From the NCBI RefSeq assembly GCF_052117125.1, contig NZ_JBQKJT010000001.1, positions 186,001-250,000 of the forward strand: a stretch of 64,000 nt of DNA, in the 5' to 3' direction. The position numbers and the translations under genes are program-made. Origin of the DNA: Avoscillospira_A sp052117125. GTDB taxonomy: Bacteria > Bacillota > Clostridia > Oscillospirales > Oscillospiraceae. Under the pieces are notes generated by a model. It was not told the origin of the DNA and searched no databases. It saw nothing but the letters and a program-made list of their open reading frames with translations. Position 1 is the stretch's first letter. The number at the start of each line of letters is the position of its first letter. Of the stretch, positions 1-8,184 are shown piece by piece.

Positions 1-1353
1 CTCAAAAACGGCTTCTGCCGCGCCAGCGGCCAGACCGCCCCAAATCGCCTGGTTGCTTGTGCCGCCCCGCTGGATGATATCCGCCGCCGTGGAAGACGCA
101 GCCGCGCCGCCCATGAACATCGTGGCCGCAGGACCCACCGTGGACACTAGACCGACGCTGTCTGCAACACTCATGCCGGTCTGGTATAGAAACGATGCCA
201 CATTGCCCCAGTTGGTCTGGATATCGTCCGATACCACGCCCCGAATCTGGTTAACCGCATTGGTATTTACCATGTCATAGACATTGGGGGGCACATAATT
301 TTTTAAATCTTTCGGGTCATTCCCGATGCTTTCCGCTGCCAGTTCCAGAAATTCCACGCCCTGCAAAGGAGACCGCAAAACAGACGAGATAGAAGAAACA
401 ATCGGGTGTTCCTTTGCCCACTTCTGCCGTGCTTCACTTTCCTGCTGGTACTGCTTCGCCTTTTCCTGCGTGTCCTGGTACTGGCTCATCCGGTCAAACT
501 GATAGCCCGCTGTTGCCAACCCTTTTCGCAGGTTTTCCAGCTCCTTTTCCATCTGCCCCCGGATATTGGAGATTTTCAAATCGCCGTACATGGATGCGTT
601 GGCAAAGTCCTGAGCCGTGATACCGTACTTCTCCATCACATCTTTTGCCACTACAAAGGGGTCCTCGGTTTCCATCGGGTCTGCGTTGTTATACAACTGA
701 ATCGCCCGGTCCAGTGCTTCTAAATCCTTTTGCAACGTTCTAGCGGAATCATACGTTTGTCCTGTCCCCTGATCTCTTGATAGATTATACCGCTGCAACT
801 CGTTTTCCAGCTGATAATACTGTTCGACCGCGCTGGCCTGGTCCGCCTTTAGCCCGGCAATCTCCTGTTTGATTTCCTCTGTCGTTCTGGTAGTTGTTAC
901 CGGCTGCTGCGTACTCCAGCTGTTGCGCACAAACGGCGCGCCCTTTCTAGCTGCGGATAGTTCCTGTTCCGCTGCTTTTATCTGTGCATCATAGTCAATT
1001 TTCTTACGAATTGAAGTCGTACCGTCAACCGTGCGACCAATCAAAAATGGGTTATCCGGTGCGCTGTTATAGTCCCGGATAAACTCGTTCATCTGTTGCC
1101 CTTGCGTCTGCTGAAAGGCATTTTTCACCGCCTCCGCCATTTTATCTGCGGACGAAAGCAGCGATTGTGTACCGGGCGAGGAAAATCGGCTGTCCGTATT
1201 GCCGCCGGTAGCCTGCTCCAGCAGGGACGGCGCTTTTTGCGTCGTCCCTGTGGATGCCGTAGGTTTTTTGGCCGTACTTTGGACGATCTGTCGGTTTTTC
1301 TCCTGGTCCTTTTCGTATTGGCTCAGTCCCTGTACCCATGTAAACTTTACCAT
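1..1353 (-). CDS. Large phage ejection/internal virion-type protein (3' end outside window)
   Basis: The frame is open from an ATG at 1353 to base 1, giving 451 codons without a stop, so the C-terminus lies to the left of the window. The visible protein is Gln/Ala/Glu-rich and probably coiled-coil over most of its length, beginning MVKFTWVQGLSQYEKDQEKN. Near the left edge it becomes small-residue rich and hydrophobic (GLVSTVGPAATMFMGGAAAS, then IWGGLAAGAAEA), which looks membrane-active. It starts 12 bases after the stop of the preceding ejection-type gene, behind a weak GGGGTGA ribosome site. Large helical proteins with glycine-zipper stretches at the end of a podovirus late operon usually enter the host envelope with the DNA. 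No family was recognised by sequence, so the function is inferred from position and composition. Confidence 0.6.
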   Translation of the reverse strand, partial: MVKFTWVQGLSQYEKDQEKNRQIVQSTAKKPTASTGTTQKAPSLLEQATGGNTDSRFSSPGTQSLLSSADKMAEAVKNAFQQTQGQQMNEFIRDYNSAPDNPFLIGRTVDGTTSIRKKIDYDAQIKAAEQELSAARKGAPFVRNSWSTQQPVTTTRTTEEIKQEIAGLKADQASAVEQYYQLENELQRYNLSRDQGTGQTYDSARTLQKDLEALDRAIQLYNNADPMETEDPFVVAKDVMEKYGITAQDFANASMYGDLKISNIRGQMEKELENLRKGLATAGYQFDRMSQYQDTQEKAKQYQQESEARQKWAKEHPIVSSISSVLRSPLQGVEFLELAAESIGNDPKDLKNYVPPNVYDMVNTNAVNQIRGVVSDDIQTNWGNVASFLYQTGMSVADSVGLVSTVGPAATMFMGGAAASSTAADIIQRGGTSNQAIWGGLAAGAAEAVFE

Positions 1354-1365
1354 AGAATCACCCCA

Positions 1366-2967
1366 TCAACTGATAATGTACCCAAAATACTTGGCCTTTT
1401 GTTTCACCTGGTTTGCTATGCTGGGATTAGCGCCGATCTTGTCCCAGTTGTTTTGAATAATCTTCATGGCAGTCTCGTCCATGTTGTTGCCAAAATAGAA
1501 GTCAATTTGGCGCAAAATCTCGTCAAGCTGCTTCTGTGCCTCTTTCTGTGCCTCTTCCTGTGCCGTGCTGTTTCGTTCAAGCCAGGAATTATAATCATCA
1601 TAAAGACCCGTAGACTTGGAAAATCCATATTTCTTATAATTATTTTCAATAAAACTCTCAGGATAGCCGCTTGCCATAGCCGCCTTAAACAATCCTTCGT
1701 AATCGTTAGAGATGCTGGGGGTGTCCACACCTCCAGAACCGCCGCCGCCAGAGGAACCGCCTCCGCCGCCTCTGCCGCCGGAGCTGCTGGTAATGGTGTT
1801 TGCCATCTTCCAGGCGTTGTTCATCTGGTCAATCTTACTCTGGTCCCATCCGAACAACTTGCCGTAGGCGCTGTAATCGCCGGACGCCGCCAGCAGTTCC
1901 GCCGCCGCCAAATCCTTCTGATACTGATCCTGCTGCTGCTGATACTGCCACTGCTCCTGTGTAAAGCCCAGCTGCTTGTCGTTGTAATACTGGTCAAGAA
2001 GCGTCTGGTACTGCTGCAAGGTCTGCTGTGCGTTGAACTGGCTCTGCTGCTGCAACGCCTGATCCACCCGTACCGCCTCCTGATACAATGCGTCGAACAA
2101 TTCATAGTTGTTGTCCGCCTGGGCCTGGACCAACGCACTCTGGTACTGCTTGGAAAGGTTGGTCCGCTGCCGCTCTATTTCCGCATTGGCGGCGCTCTCT
2201 GCCGCCTGTAGGGAGGAAATATCGGCCTGAAGCTGATTGGAATAACTCAACGCTGCCTGCCCTGCCGTGCCGCTGTTGAGACCATAGGCATTCGCCGTTT
2301 CGTTGAACCGCTGCTGTGCCAGGGCGGATTGGGCCGCCGTGTCATTTCTGGCCGCCTGATAGTTTACGCCCAATTTGTCCTGCTCTGCCTGCAAATCAGA
2401 AAGATTGGTCTCATATGCCTGCTTCAACGCCTCTTTCTGTTTTTCCAGATATGCCTGATACATTTCCTCCAGGTATTGGCTCTGGTCCTGCGGCGTGTAC
2501 AACCCGCCAATCTGCCCACTTGGCAATTGATAGTTTGGGAGCTGTTCATTGGCCGCGTCACCATGCCAAACGCCGTTGGTATACTGCACGCTGCCACCCA
2601 GCATGGCCGCCAACTGCTGATTCTGTTGATGCAGCTGGTCCCGCTCTTCCTGAGAGGTGGCGCTCCACCACTTCTCCGAATTTGCGTTCATTTGGTCCTT
2701 AATGGCCTGCTGGTATTTGTCGTACACCGTGACATAGCTTGCGCCGCCCTGGTAGTCGCTGGGCGGCTTGATGCCCAGGCTAATTCCATTGCTGCTGGAC
2801 CCGCCGGAAGAGGGTTTGGAAGCAGACGATCCGGAGGAGGAAGCGCTGGAAGAACTGGAAGAAGAGGAACCGGAGGATGGTTTGCTGCTGCCGCCGGTGG
2901 CGGCGTTGATAGCGCCGGAAATGACGCTGCCGACGGTACTGCCGATGATATTTCCAAAAATACTCAT
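1366..2967 (-). CDS. Ejection/internal virion-type protein with Ser- and Gly-rich linkers
   Basis: 533 residues. The first 26 form a short small-residue segment with GxxxG spacing (MSIFGNIIGSTVGSVISGAI) that could insert into a membrane. A serine-rich linker follows (about residues 27-60), then a long Gln/Ala-rich helical stretch (about 150-385), a glycine/serine linker (about 400-425) and a helical C-terminal domain. The ATG is preceded by GGGAGAAACGACA. It lies 15 bases after the adaptor gene and 12 bases before the next ejection-type gene. The composition and place fit a protein packaged in the capsid and released into the host with DNA. A structural fibre is less likely because no beta-rich repeats are seen. 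No named family was recognised. Confidence 0.6.
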   Translation of the reverse strand: MSIFGNIIGSTVGSVISGAINAATGGSSKPSSGSSSSSSSSASSSGSSASKPSSGGSSSNGISLGIKPPSDYQGGASYVTVYDKYQQAIKDQMNANSEKWWSATSQEERDQLHQQNQQLAAMLGGSVQYTNGVWHGDAANEQLPNYQLPSGQIGGLYTPQDQSQYLEEMYQAYLEKQKEALKQAYETNLSDLQAEQDKLGVNYQAARNDTAAQSALAQQRFNETANAYGLNSGTAGQAALSYSNQLQADISSLQAAESAANAEIERQRTNLSKQYQSALVQAQADNNYELFDALYQEAVRVDQALQQQSQFNAQQTLQQYQTLLDQYYNDKQLGFTQEQWQYQQQQDQYQKDLAAAELLAASGDYSAYGKLFGWDQSKIDQMNNAWKMANTITSSSGGRGGGGGSSGGGGSGGVDTPSISNDYEGLFKAAMASGYPESFIENNYKKYGFSKSTGLYDDYNSWLERNSTAQEEAQKEAQKQLDEILRQIDFYFGNNMDETAMKIIQNNWDKIGANPSIANQVKQKAKYFGYIIS

Positions 2968-2982
2968 TGTCGTTTCTCCCTT

Positions 2983-3402
2983 TTATACGCTCAGCCCGCC
3001 GTAGGCCGTGGGGATGTCCTCCCAGACAGACGGCATGGACTTCATCATGGCGCTGTACAGTTCGGCATAGCGCTGGGAAAAGTAGTTTGCCAGGGCGTCA
3101 TTTTCGCCCAGCATCAGGTGGGCGGCCAGTCCATACGGCATAATGCCTTGTGCCACGCCGTCATCCAGTCCAATTTCCTGATCAAAACTGAGCAGCTCGT
3201 CCACAATCGGGCGCTTGCCCGGCTCCACCACCGCATATGTATCGGAAATTGGATACAGCTCATGACGCAGGACATTGAGAATGGACAAGGTCCGGAACTC
3301 ATATTCTTTGGTGTCCGACGTTTTGGTGGAACCGGTGCTTTCGTTTTGCTCGTCCATCAAGTGGATTGCCCGGTCAAATACCCATTGTGCTGTTGTAGCC
3401 AT
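2983..3402 (-). CDS. Head-tail adaptor-like protein
   Basis: 139 residues, mostly helical, starting MATTAQWVFDRAIHLMDEQN. Small all-helical proteins of this size with an early A..VFDRA.. segment are typical of adaptors that extend the portal ring in short-tailed phages, as gp4 of P22 and gp11 of T7 do. It lies directly after the propeller-like tail gene and before the two ejection-type genes, where a connector component would be expected. GGGAGGGG precedes the ATG. The family is assigned on fold-like features and gene order only. A general structural protein is the alternative. Confidence 0.5.
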   Translation of the reverse strand: MATTAQWVFDRAIHLMDEQNESTGSTKTSDTKEYEFRTLSILNVLRHELYPISDTYAVVEPGKRPIVDELLSFDQEIGLDDGVAQGIMPYGLAAHLMLGENDALANYFSQRYAELYSAMMKSMPSVWEDIPTAYGGLSV

Positions 3403-3416
3403 CCAGAAACCCCTCC

Positions 3417-5216
3417 CTATTTCACATAGCCGGTATAGCGAACGCGCATATCCACGCCGAGAACGGTGGTCACAGCGTTGTCGTCCTCAATTTCCAGAAC
3501 CAGCTTATAAAATGCAAATTTCTTGATTTTCAGTTTCACTCGCTCGATCTGCGGGTTGCGATTGGTGATAAAGGACCAGTGCCGGAAGTCCGCTTCCAGG
3601 AACGTTGCAAGACCCATGGGAACATATTTCACCGTGTAGGTGCTGCGCTTGTCCGTCCGGGCGGTAATGTTCACACGGGCTTTGTTGTCCGGCTTCAAAC
3701 TGACCCAGATGAGCGTGGAGTATTTGCGGCGGTAATCGTAGTCAAAATCCATATTGCCGCTTTCCCACCGGCAGGCAATGGCTTTCCCGTCATCGTTTCT
3801 GGCGCTGTAGGTGAACAGGCATACGCGCCCATCCCGCAGTCCGAAGTACACGTCCTCGCCTTTCCGAATGGCGCTCATGGCCGGTATTCCGGTATACCGG
3901 TACCACACGTCGCCGCCGCTGTCGTACTGGTAGCGGTGGATCAGGACTGTCCCCGGAACATCGTTGAGAAACAGGTAATACTCCTGCTCCCGCTCATTGT
4001 CAAAGGTAACTATTTTTTTCGGGTCGGCACTGTGCATGGTCTGTGTCACGCGATTGGTGATCAGCTTGGCCCGGCGCTCGTCCCGTCCCGTGGTGGTGGT
4101 CTGCCAGTCGTAAAGATTCCCGGCATACATGGTGCGCGGGAAATTGTACACGGACCGAACTTGTCCCGGAGCCTCGTTGCCGATCTCCCGGTTGATCGGG
4201 CTGATATAAAAGCCAGCCGTCACTGTGCCGTCGGTCAGCGTTGTGGCCGAATACTGCGTGGAAAACGCCCCGTCCGTCTTGAAGATCATCAAGTAAGAAA
4301 ACTGCTTGATCATACCGGTAATCGGCGTGTTGTCGCTGTCCACGGCGATTTCGTAGAGGTCCGGAAAATACTCCGCCGACGGCTGCCCATGCTCCGTGAC
4401 GCCGGAATAAATGGTCTTGTTGCTCCCGTCCCCATACAGGAATACACGGGTGTCCGTGTTCCCGTTATATGTTTCAACAAACCGCATGGAGGTCACCTGC
4501 GTTCGGTAACTTTCCTTTGCGCTGTACCAGATTTCAATGTTGTTGACGCCCTTTTCCGGTTTTTCCAGAAATGTCACGGTACCTTTTGCAAGGTCCACCG
4601 TATACTTGCTGGATTCCAAGAGCACGGCGTTTTTTTCTACTTTGTCAATGGATGCCAAATTTTTTTCCGGCAGCTGAAAATCCAGCGCCTCACCATCTGC
4701 GGAAAACCGTGCGCGGCGCTTGGCCGTCAACCGATTGATGTTTTCCAGTTTGGTGCCGCCGCCGGTGGGCGTGGCCGCCGTGATGACCAGTGGAATGTAT
4801 CCTTCCACCTCTGCGGCGCTGTCGCCGCCGTCCCAGCTGAGATATTCGTGGCCGTTGAGAAAATAGACCTTGTTGGAGAATGGGAAAAAGGTCACCGCGT
4901 CATCGGTCACGGTTGCAAGTTTCTTTGTCTGCCCATCGTCCAGAAGCTCCCACACCGCGCCGTCGGCAGCGGCCAGAACCCGATCCTCTCCATCAATTTG
5001 CCCTGTCCACAACCCTTTTACCGGTCCGGAGAACCTCCATTTTGTCAGCAGGCCGGGTCGAATGCGTAAATGATACTGCGGTGTGATGCGCCAGTTTTCC
5101 ATAACAGACGCCTCACCCATGGCAAGCTGCGTATCCCCGTCCAGGGATTCATTGAGACCGAGAAACTGCTTGAGCTCATAATATCTGGTATTATCAGTTG
5201 CCGTAATTGTAGCCAT
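3417..5216 (-). CDS. Podovirus tail hub/nozzle-like protein
   Basis: 599 residues from the ATG at 5216, which has AAAGGCGGT eleven bases upstream. A longer in-frame reading exists but would begin inside a terminator hairpin. The protein is beta-rich with repeated blade-like segments (VYFLNGHEYLSWDGG, VLAAADGAVWELLDDG, DVYFGLRDGRVCLF), suggesting a propeller such as those of the P22 gp10 and T7 gp12 tail tubes. The N-terminus (ELKQFLGLNESLDGD) followed by repeated strands is common in gut-phage homologues called stabilisation or tail proteins. The next gene is the adaptor-like protein, which strengthens a connector role. A tailspike head-binding protein is the main alternative. Confidence 0.6.
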   Translation of the reverse strand: MATITATDNTRYYELKQFLGLNESLDGDTQLAMGEASVMENWRITPQYHLRIRPGLLTKWRFSGPVKGLWTGQIDGEDRVLAAADGAVWELLDDGQTKKLATVTDDAVTFFPFSNKVYFLNGHEYLSWDGGDSAAEVEGYIPLVITAATPTGGGTKLENINRLTAKRRARFSADGEALDFQLPEKNLASIDKVEKNAVLLESSKYTVDLAKGTVTFLEKPEKGVNNIEIWYSAKESYRTQVTSMRFVETYNGNTDTRVFLYGDGSNKTIYSGVTEHGQPSAEYFPDLYEIAVDSDNTPITGMIKQFSYLMIFKTDGAFSTQYSATTLTDGTVTAGFYISPINREIGNEAPGQVRSVYNFPRTMYAGNLYDWQTTTTGRDERRAKLITNRVTQTMHSADPKKIVTFDNEREQEYYLFLNDVPGTVLIHRYQYDSGGDVWYRYTGIPAMSAIRKGEDVYFGLRDGRVCLFTYSARNDDGKAIACRWESGNMDFDYDYRRKYSTLIWVSLKPDNKARVNITARTDKRSTYTVKYVPMGLATFLEADFRHWSFITNRNPQIERVKLKIKKFAFYKLVLEIEDDNAVTTVLGVDMRVRYTGYVK

Positions 5217-5232
5217 GGTTGCACCGCCTTTT

Positions 5233-5256
5233 AAAAATAGGGGGCCGAAGCCCCCT
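5233..5256 (-). terminator. Intrinsic terminator after the lysis cassette
   Basis: On the minus strand AGGGGGC-TTCG-GCCCCCT is followed by ATTTTTAA, a seven-pair stem with a UUCG loop and a U tract. It lies between the second holin stop (5260) and the tail gene start (5216), so late transcription would be partly cut before the tail and ejection genes. Confidence 0.8.
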
Positions 5257-5259
5257 GTC

Positions 5260-5754
5260 TCAAGAATCTGTGTGTTCGTCTTGATGCCCGCAAGACAACG
5301 CCTCACCGGCATTGTCCACAGCTGATTTGCTCAGCTGCAAAATCTTTTCCAGCCATGCCGGGATGGTAGCCCCCAATTTTTCCGCATTCTCCACAATGCT
5401 GCCCATTTCCGTGATGGTGTACCAAACCACCACCAGCGGGAGCAGTAGTCCAGTGGCCGGGTAAACAAACTCCACCGCCGGAATGTGGTATACAATGGTT
5501 GCGAGAACGCCGTCGCCAAAGGCTCCCACCAGGACAATCAGGATTTCCCCGGCCTTTCGGAACAGGCCATCCCTGGCGACCTTGCTGCGCCACTTCCCTT
5601 TCCGCATGGCGGCCAGGGTGCCGGTGCAGTAGTCCAGCGCCATAGCGCATACCCATACGATAATCAGCCAGCCCAGCCACCCCCAAACCGCGCTCAGCGT
5701 CATGAGCGCGGCGGCGATTCCGGCCTTCAAGGCAAACAGCCAGTCAAAATCCAT
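5260..5754 (-). CDS. Phage holin, Cp-1/toxin-secretion type
   Basis: 164 residues with several hydrophobic helices. The first (LMTLSAVWGWLGWLIIVWVC) leads into MALDYCTGTLAAMRKGKWRS, the hallmark DxxTG segment of the phage_holin_4 family, followed by hydrophobic segments near residues 70-110. These proteins form lesions in the cell membrane that release the endolysin. The gene lies 9 bases after the amidase stop, with GAGGTT before the ATG, and is followed by a strong terminator. A second holin-like gene is found on the other side of the amidase. Confidence 0.85.
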   Translation of the reverse strand: MDFDWLFALKAGIAAALMTLSAVWGWLGWLIIVWVCAMALDYCTGTLAAMRKGKWRSKVARDGLFRKAGEILIVLVGAFGDGVLATIVYHIPAVEFVYPATGLLLPLVVVWYTITEMGSIVENAEKLGATIPAWLEKILQLSKSAVDNAGEALSCGHQDEHTDS

Positions 5755-5763
5755 AGCGGAACC

Positions 5764-6540
5764 TCATTTCTCAGAATTTCCTACGGCGTTGTACAACATC
5801 TGCGCCACCTCTTCACGGGTGACACCGGATTTGTAGCGCATCTTCCCAGCGTCGTTGCCGTTCACAATTCCGTTGCGCTCCGCCCAATCCCGTGCGGCAG
5901 CGCTCCAGTCGTCGGGCTGTTGGGCGGCCTTCTTTGCCTCGTAACGAGCCATGAACGCTTCAAACTCTTCGTATGTCACAGGGGAATCCTCCTTTTTCAG
6001 ACCGTATTCCTGAATGATGGAATCGGCAATGGCCTGAATTACGGCGTCAAACTCCGACGTATACACCTGCATATCGTCGGGGTCGTCGATAAAGCAGATC
6101 TCCAGCAGCATTGCCAGCGGACCGGACCGTTTGGCCGTGGAAATCACGCTGTAATTCTTGAATTTTACACCCCGGTTGGTAAATCCAACAGCGGATACAT
6201 TCCGGCAAAGCCTGTCCGCAAGAGACATATGCTGCTCGGTTGTCGGAATAAAGACCTCCGTTCCCTTGGTTTTCCCGTCCTTGGGACTGGCGGACAGCGC
6301 ATTGAAATGTACTTCCAGTACCACGTTATAAAGCGAAAATCGGGCCGTCGTTCCCAAGGCCCCCGCCTTATAGTCGGAAAACGCATTGCGTTCAGATGGA
6401 TACGTCGAAACGTTGCAGTAGCCATTCAACGCATTGGAAAGCGCGGCCACCACTTTGCGGGTCTCGGTGGCCTCCTGGTATCCGTTCCCAACCGATCCCG
6501 GGTCTCCGGCGCCATGGCCGGCAATCAGCAGCAGATTCAC
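5764..6540 (-). CDS. Endolysin: N-acetylmuramoyl-L-alanine amidase with SLH-like tail
   Basis: 258 residues. The N-terminal about 185 match Amidase_3: an early zinc histidine in LLIAGHGAGDPGS, the HFNA motif with the second histidine, and LLEICFIDD holding the catalytic glutamate. The enzyme would cut the bond between muramic acid and the stem peptide. The C-terminal about 45 residues (ARDWAERNGIVNGND then TREEVAQMLYNA) resemble one S-layer homology repeat and should bind the secondary wall polymer. Translation starts at a GTG that overlaps the stop of the upstream holin by four bases (GTGA), behind AAGGCGG. It is flanked by holins on both sides. Confidence 0.9.
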   Translation of the reverse strand: MNLLLIAGHGAGDPGSVGNGYQEATETRKVVAALSNALNGYCNVSTYPSERNAFSDYKAGALGTTARFSLYNVVLEVHFNALSASPKDGKTKGTEVFIPTTEQHMSLADRLCRNVSAVGFTNRGVKFKNYSVISTAKRSGPLAMLLEICFIDDPDDMQVYTSEFDAVIQAIADSIIQEYGLKKEDSPVTYEEFEAFMARYEAKKAAQQPDDWSAAARDWAERNGIVNGNDAGKMRYKSGVTREEVAQMLYNAVGNSEK

Positions 6541-6779
6541 TTTTTCACCGCCTTGGCATGGTTCATTACCTTGTCGCCCTCAATCGCAGCGTCGGTAAAG
6601 CTGTTATTCTTCCACCATGCAACAACAGCAGTCACAACAGTGACGCCAGAAGTCACAAGGGCTTCAACAGTTCCGTCCTCAATCGGCAGGACAGGGCGAC
6701 CGGCCGCACTCAGAATCTGATTGAGCAGAGCAATGGACAAAATGATAGTTCGTACAATAGTCGCGCCGGATGCTTTCAT
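6537..6779 (-). CDS. Small phage holin, SPP1-like
   Basis: 80 residues with one hydrophobic segment near the N-terminus (IVRTIILSIALLNQILSA), a second around residues 42-56 (ALVTSGVTVVTAVVAWW) and then WWKNNSFTDAAI, typical of SPP1-family holins. Its start has AAGGAGTG upstream, and its stop overlaps the GTG of the amidase by four bases, so the two are translationally coupled. Together with the Cp-1-type holin downstream it gives the phage two membrane-lesion proteins, one of which may act as an antiholin or modulator. Confidence 0.8.
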   Translation of the reverse strand: MKASGATIVRTIILSIALLNQILSAAGRPVLPIEDGTVEALVTSGVTVVTAVVAWWKNNSFTDAAIEGDKVMNHAKAVKK

Positions 6780-6803
6780 TTTGCAACACTCCTTTTTAGT
6801 TAT

Positions 6804-6825
6804 CGGGGCCGGTGACCCGGCCCCG
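6804..6825 (-). other. Strong GC hairpin between late genes
   Basis: A perfect nine-pair stem CGGGGCCGG/CCGGCCCCG closes a four-base loop. On the minus strand only ATAACT follows, not a U tract. It is therefore better read as an mRNA-stabilising or processing hairpin than as an efficient terminator. It sits between the 107-residue protein and the SPP1-type holin. Confidence 0.55.
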
Positions 6826-6830
6826 GTTGG

Positions 6831-7154
6831 TCAGCTGTTAAACAGGACAATGGCACGGAACTTCTCGCGGTTGCCTTCAGCAAAGGCCGCGCACAGCGCC
6901 TTGTAGTTGCGGTCGATGATCTTGCCGACCTCGTCGTACTCCTTGGCCTGGGCAGCAGCGTCCAGGGCCTCCCACTTGGCCTTGGCGGCGGGGACGTCGA
7001 TCTCCGCCAGGGCCTTGTACTGGTGCTGGGGATTGCCCTTGATACCCTCCACAAAGAGGTTGGGCGCAATCTCCATATCGCCGGTCAGGTTGTCGCCGTC
7101 GGTGCGCTCCTCGTTCGCACACTGCCAGATGGTCCACAGATAGTTTTTCAGCAT
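6831..7154 (-). CDS. Unrecognised 107-residue phage protein
   Basis: The start is set at 7154 (MLKNYLWTIWQCANEERTDG) because GAAAGGAG lies ten bases upstream. A longer in-frame reading to 7319 would begin inside the CmpB-like gene. The N-terminus looks like a short amphipathic strand or helix, and the rest is Ala/Lys/Glu-rich and helical. It lies between the CmpB-like membrane protein and the lysis cassette. No family is recognised. A small virion or lysis-associated protein is possible, but nothing in the sequence decides it. Confidence 0.6.
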   Translation of the reverse strand: MLKNYLWTIWQCANEERTDGDNLTGDMEIAPNLFVEGIKGNPQHQYKALAEIDVPAAKAKWEALDAAAQAKEYDEVGKIIDRNYKALCAAFAEGNREKFRAIVLFNS

Positions 7155-7198
7155 AGTTTTTTCTCCTTTCATTTTTCGGCGTATTCGCCGTTGCTGAT

Positions 7199-7636
7199 TT
7201 ATGTATAGTGGGGCTTCTCGCCGCCTTCGACTGCATAGCGTAGCCAGTCGAATACAGGAATGAAAATCAGGCACAGGATGTACCAAAGCAGGGCATACTG
7301 GGCGCAGATTTGGCCCCATAGGTTAAGGGGCAGATGGGAATAATCCCAGACGCCCAGGTCCAGCCAGGTATTGAGGATCAGCCCGGCCACCAGTTCCGTT
7401 AAGGTGATAGCCACAGTACAGATGGCAGCCTGGATCATCAGCGGCAGCTCCCAGGGCAGCTCCGCGCCAAACCGCTCCAGGGGGATGGACAGGAGGATGG
7501 CCAGCACCAGCATGGTCCAACTGATCCGCTCCGGGTGGCCGGTGATGGACTTGTAGCCCACCTCCATCAAGAAGTACACCGTACCGCCCCAGCTCCAGAG
7601 GAGCATGGACAGGACCCGATTACCCCACCGCGTCAT
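7199..7636 (-). CDS. CmpB-like membrane protein (putative ABC-transporter type IV family)
   Basis: 145 residues from the ATG at 7636 (MTRWGNRVLSMLLW), overlapping the end of the upstream gene by 17 bases. It has four to five hydrophobic helices. The diagnostic stretch is LTELVAGLILN, then LGVWDYSHLPLNLWGQIC, which in cellular homologues marks the CmpB family of small Firmicutes membrane proteins of unknown transport role. Here it sits in the late operon between the fibre-assembly-like gene and the holins. That suggests a role in lysis, envelope modification or superinfection exclusion rather than metabolism. The family call is confident, and the phage role is inference. Confidence 0.75.
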   Translation of the reverse strand: MTRWGNRVLSMLLWSWGGTVYFLMEVGYKSITGHPERISWTMLVLAILLSIPLERFGAELPWELPLMIQAAICTVAITLTELVAGLILNTWLDLGVWDYSHLPLNLWGQICAQYALLWYILCLIFIPVFDWLRYAVEGGEKPHYT

Positions 7637-8174
7637 AGTCCACCTCGATGGCTGCCAGGGATTCCAGGCTTTCGGCATCCCGCATGGCCACCTCCTGGGT
7701 CTGCTGGTAGGTGACCAGGGCCGTGACACGGGCATCGATGGCAAAGGCCAGCTTGCCCAGTTCCTCCAGGGTCCACTCCTTGCACACCTGGCCGGTGCTG
7801 TTCCACGTCAGACTGTAGGGCGTGGAGGTCTGCTGTGCCAGCGTGGCCGACAGAATCTTGCCGGTGAGCTGCTGCTGTTTCTCTGCGGTAATGGAATACC
7901 GCTCGCCGTCGGTCCACTGGATGGGATGGGATTCCAGATACGCTGCCAAATCGGCTTTGCTCCGCTGGATACGTTCGGCTTTGATTGCTTCCAGAGGACG
8001 GGTATCCGGCACATCCTCCACCGTGACCTCACTGTTGTACGCCTCGGCTTTCGCCGCCGCAAGGTTTTCCTCCAACATGTCATCGGGGCAAAGGATGGAT
8101 TTGTCCTGCAAGTATGTTACAGGCTCTTGTGCTCCGTCAGTAGTAACAGCAAATTGATAAACAATACGTTTCAT
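7620..8174 (-). CDS. Tail-fibre assembly-like protein (DUF4376-type)
   Basis: 184 residues. The N-terminal part is an irregular leader. From about residue 65 it has the pattern I-A-x-I-x-A-x-R-I-x-R-S-x-A-x-L-A-A-Y followed by QWTDGERYSITAEKQQQLTG and a helical end with an EEL-x-K-L-A-x-A-I-DARV segment. This is typical of DUF4376 proteins encoded just after tail fibre genes in phages of Firmicutes and Bacteroidetes, and resembles chaperone-like fibre assembly proteins. AGGAGG lies seven bases before the ATG. It follows the fibre tip gene by ten bases. Confidence 0.65.
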   Translation of the reverse strand: MKRIVYQFAVTTDGAQEPVTYLQDKSILCPDDMLEENLAAAKAEAYNSEVTVEDVPDTRPLEAIKAERIQRSKADLAAYLESHPIQWTDGERYSITAEKQQQLTGKILSATLAQQTSTPYSLTWNSTGQVCKEWTLEELGKLAFAIDARVTALVTYQQTQEVAMRDAESLESLAAIEVDYDAVG

Positions 8175-8184
8175 AAACGGCCTC

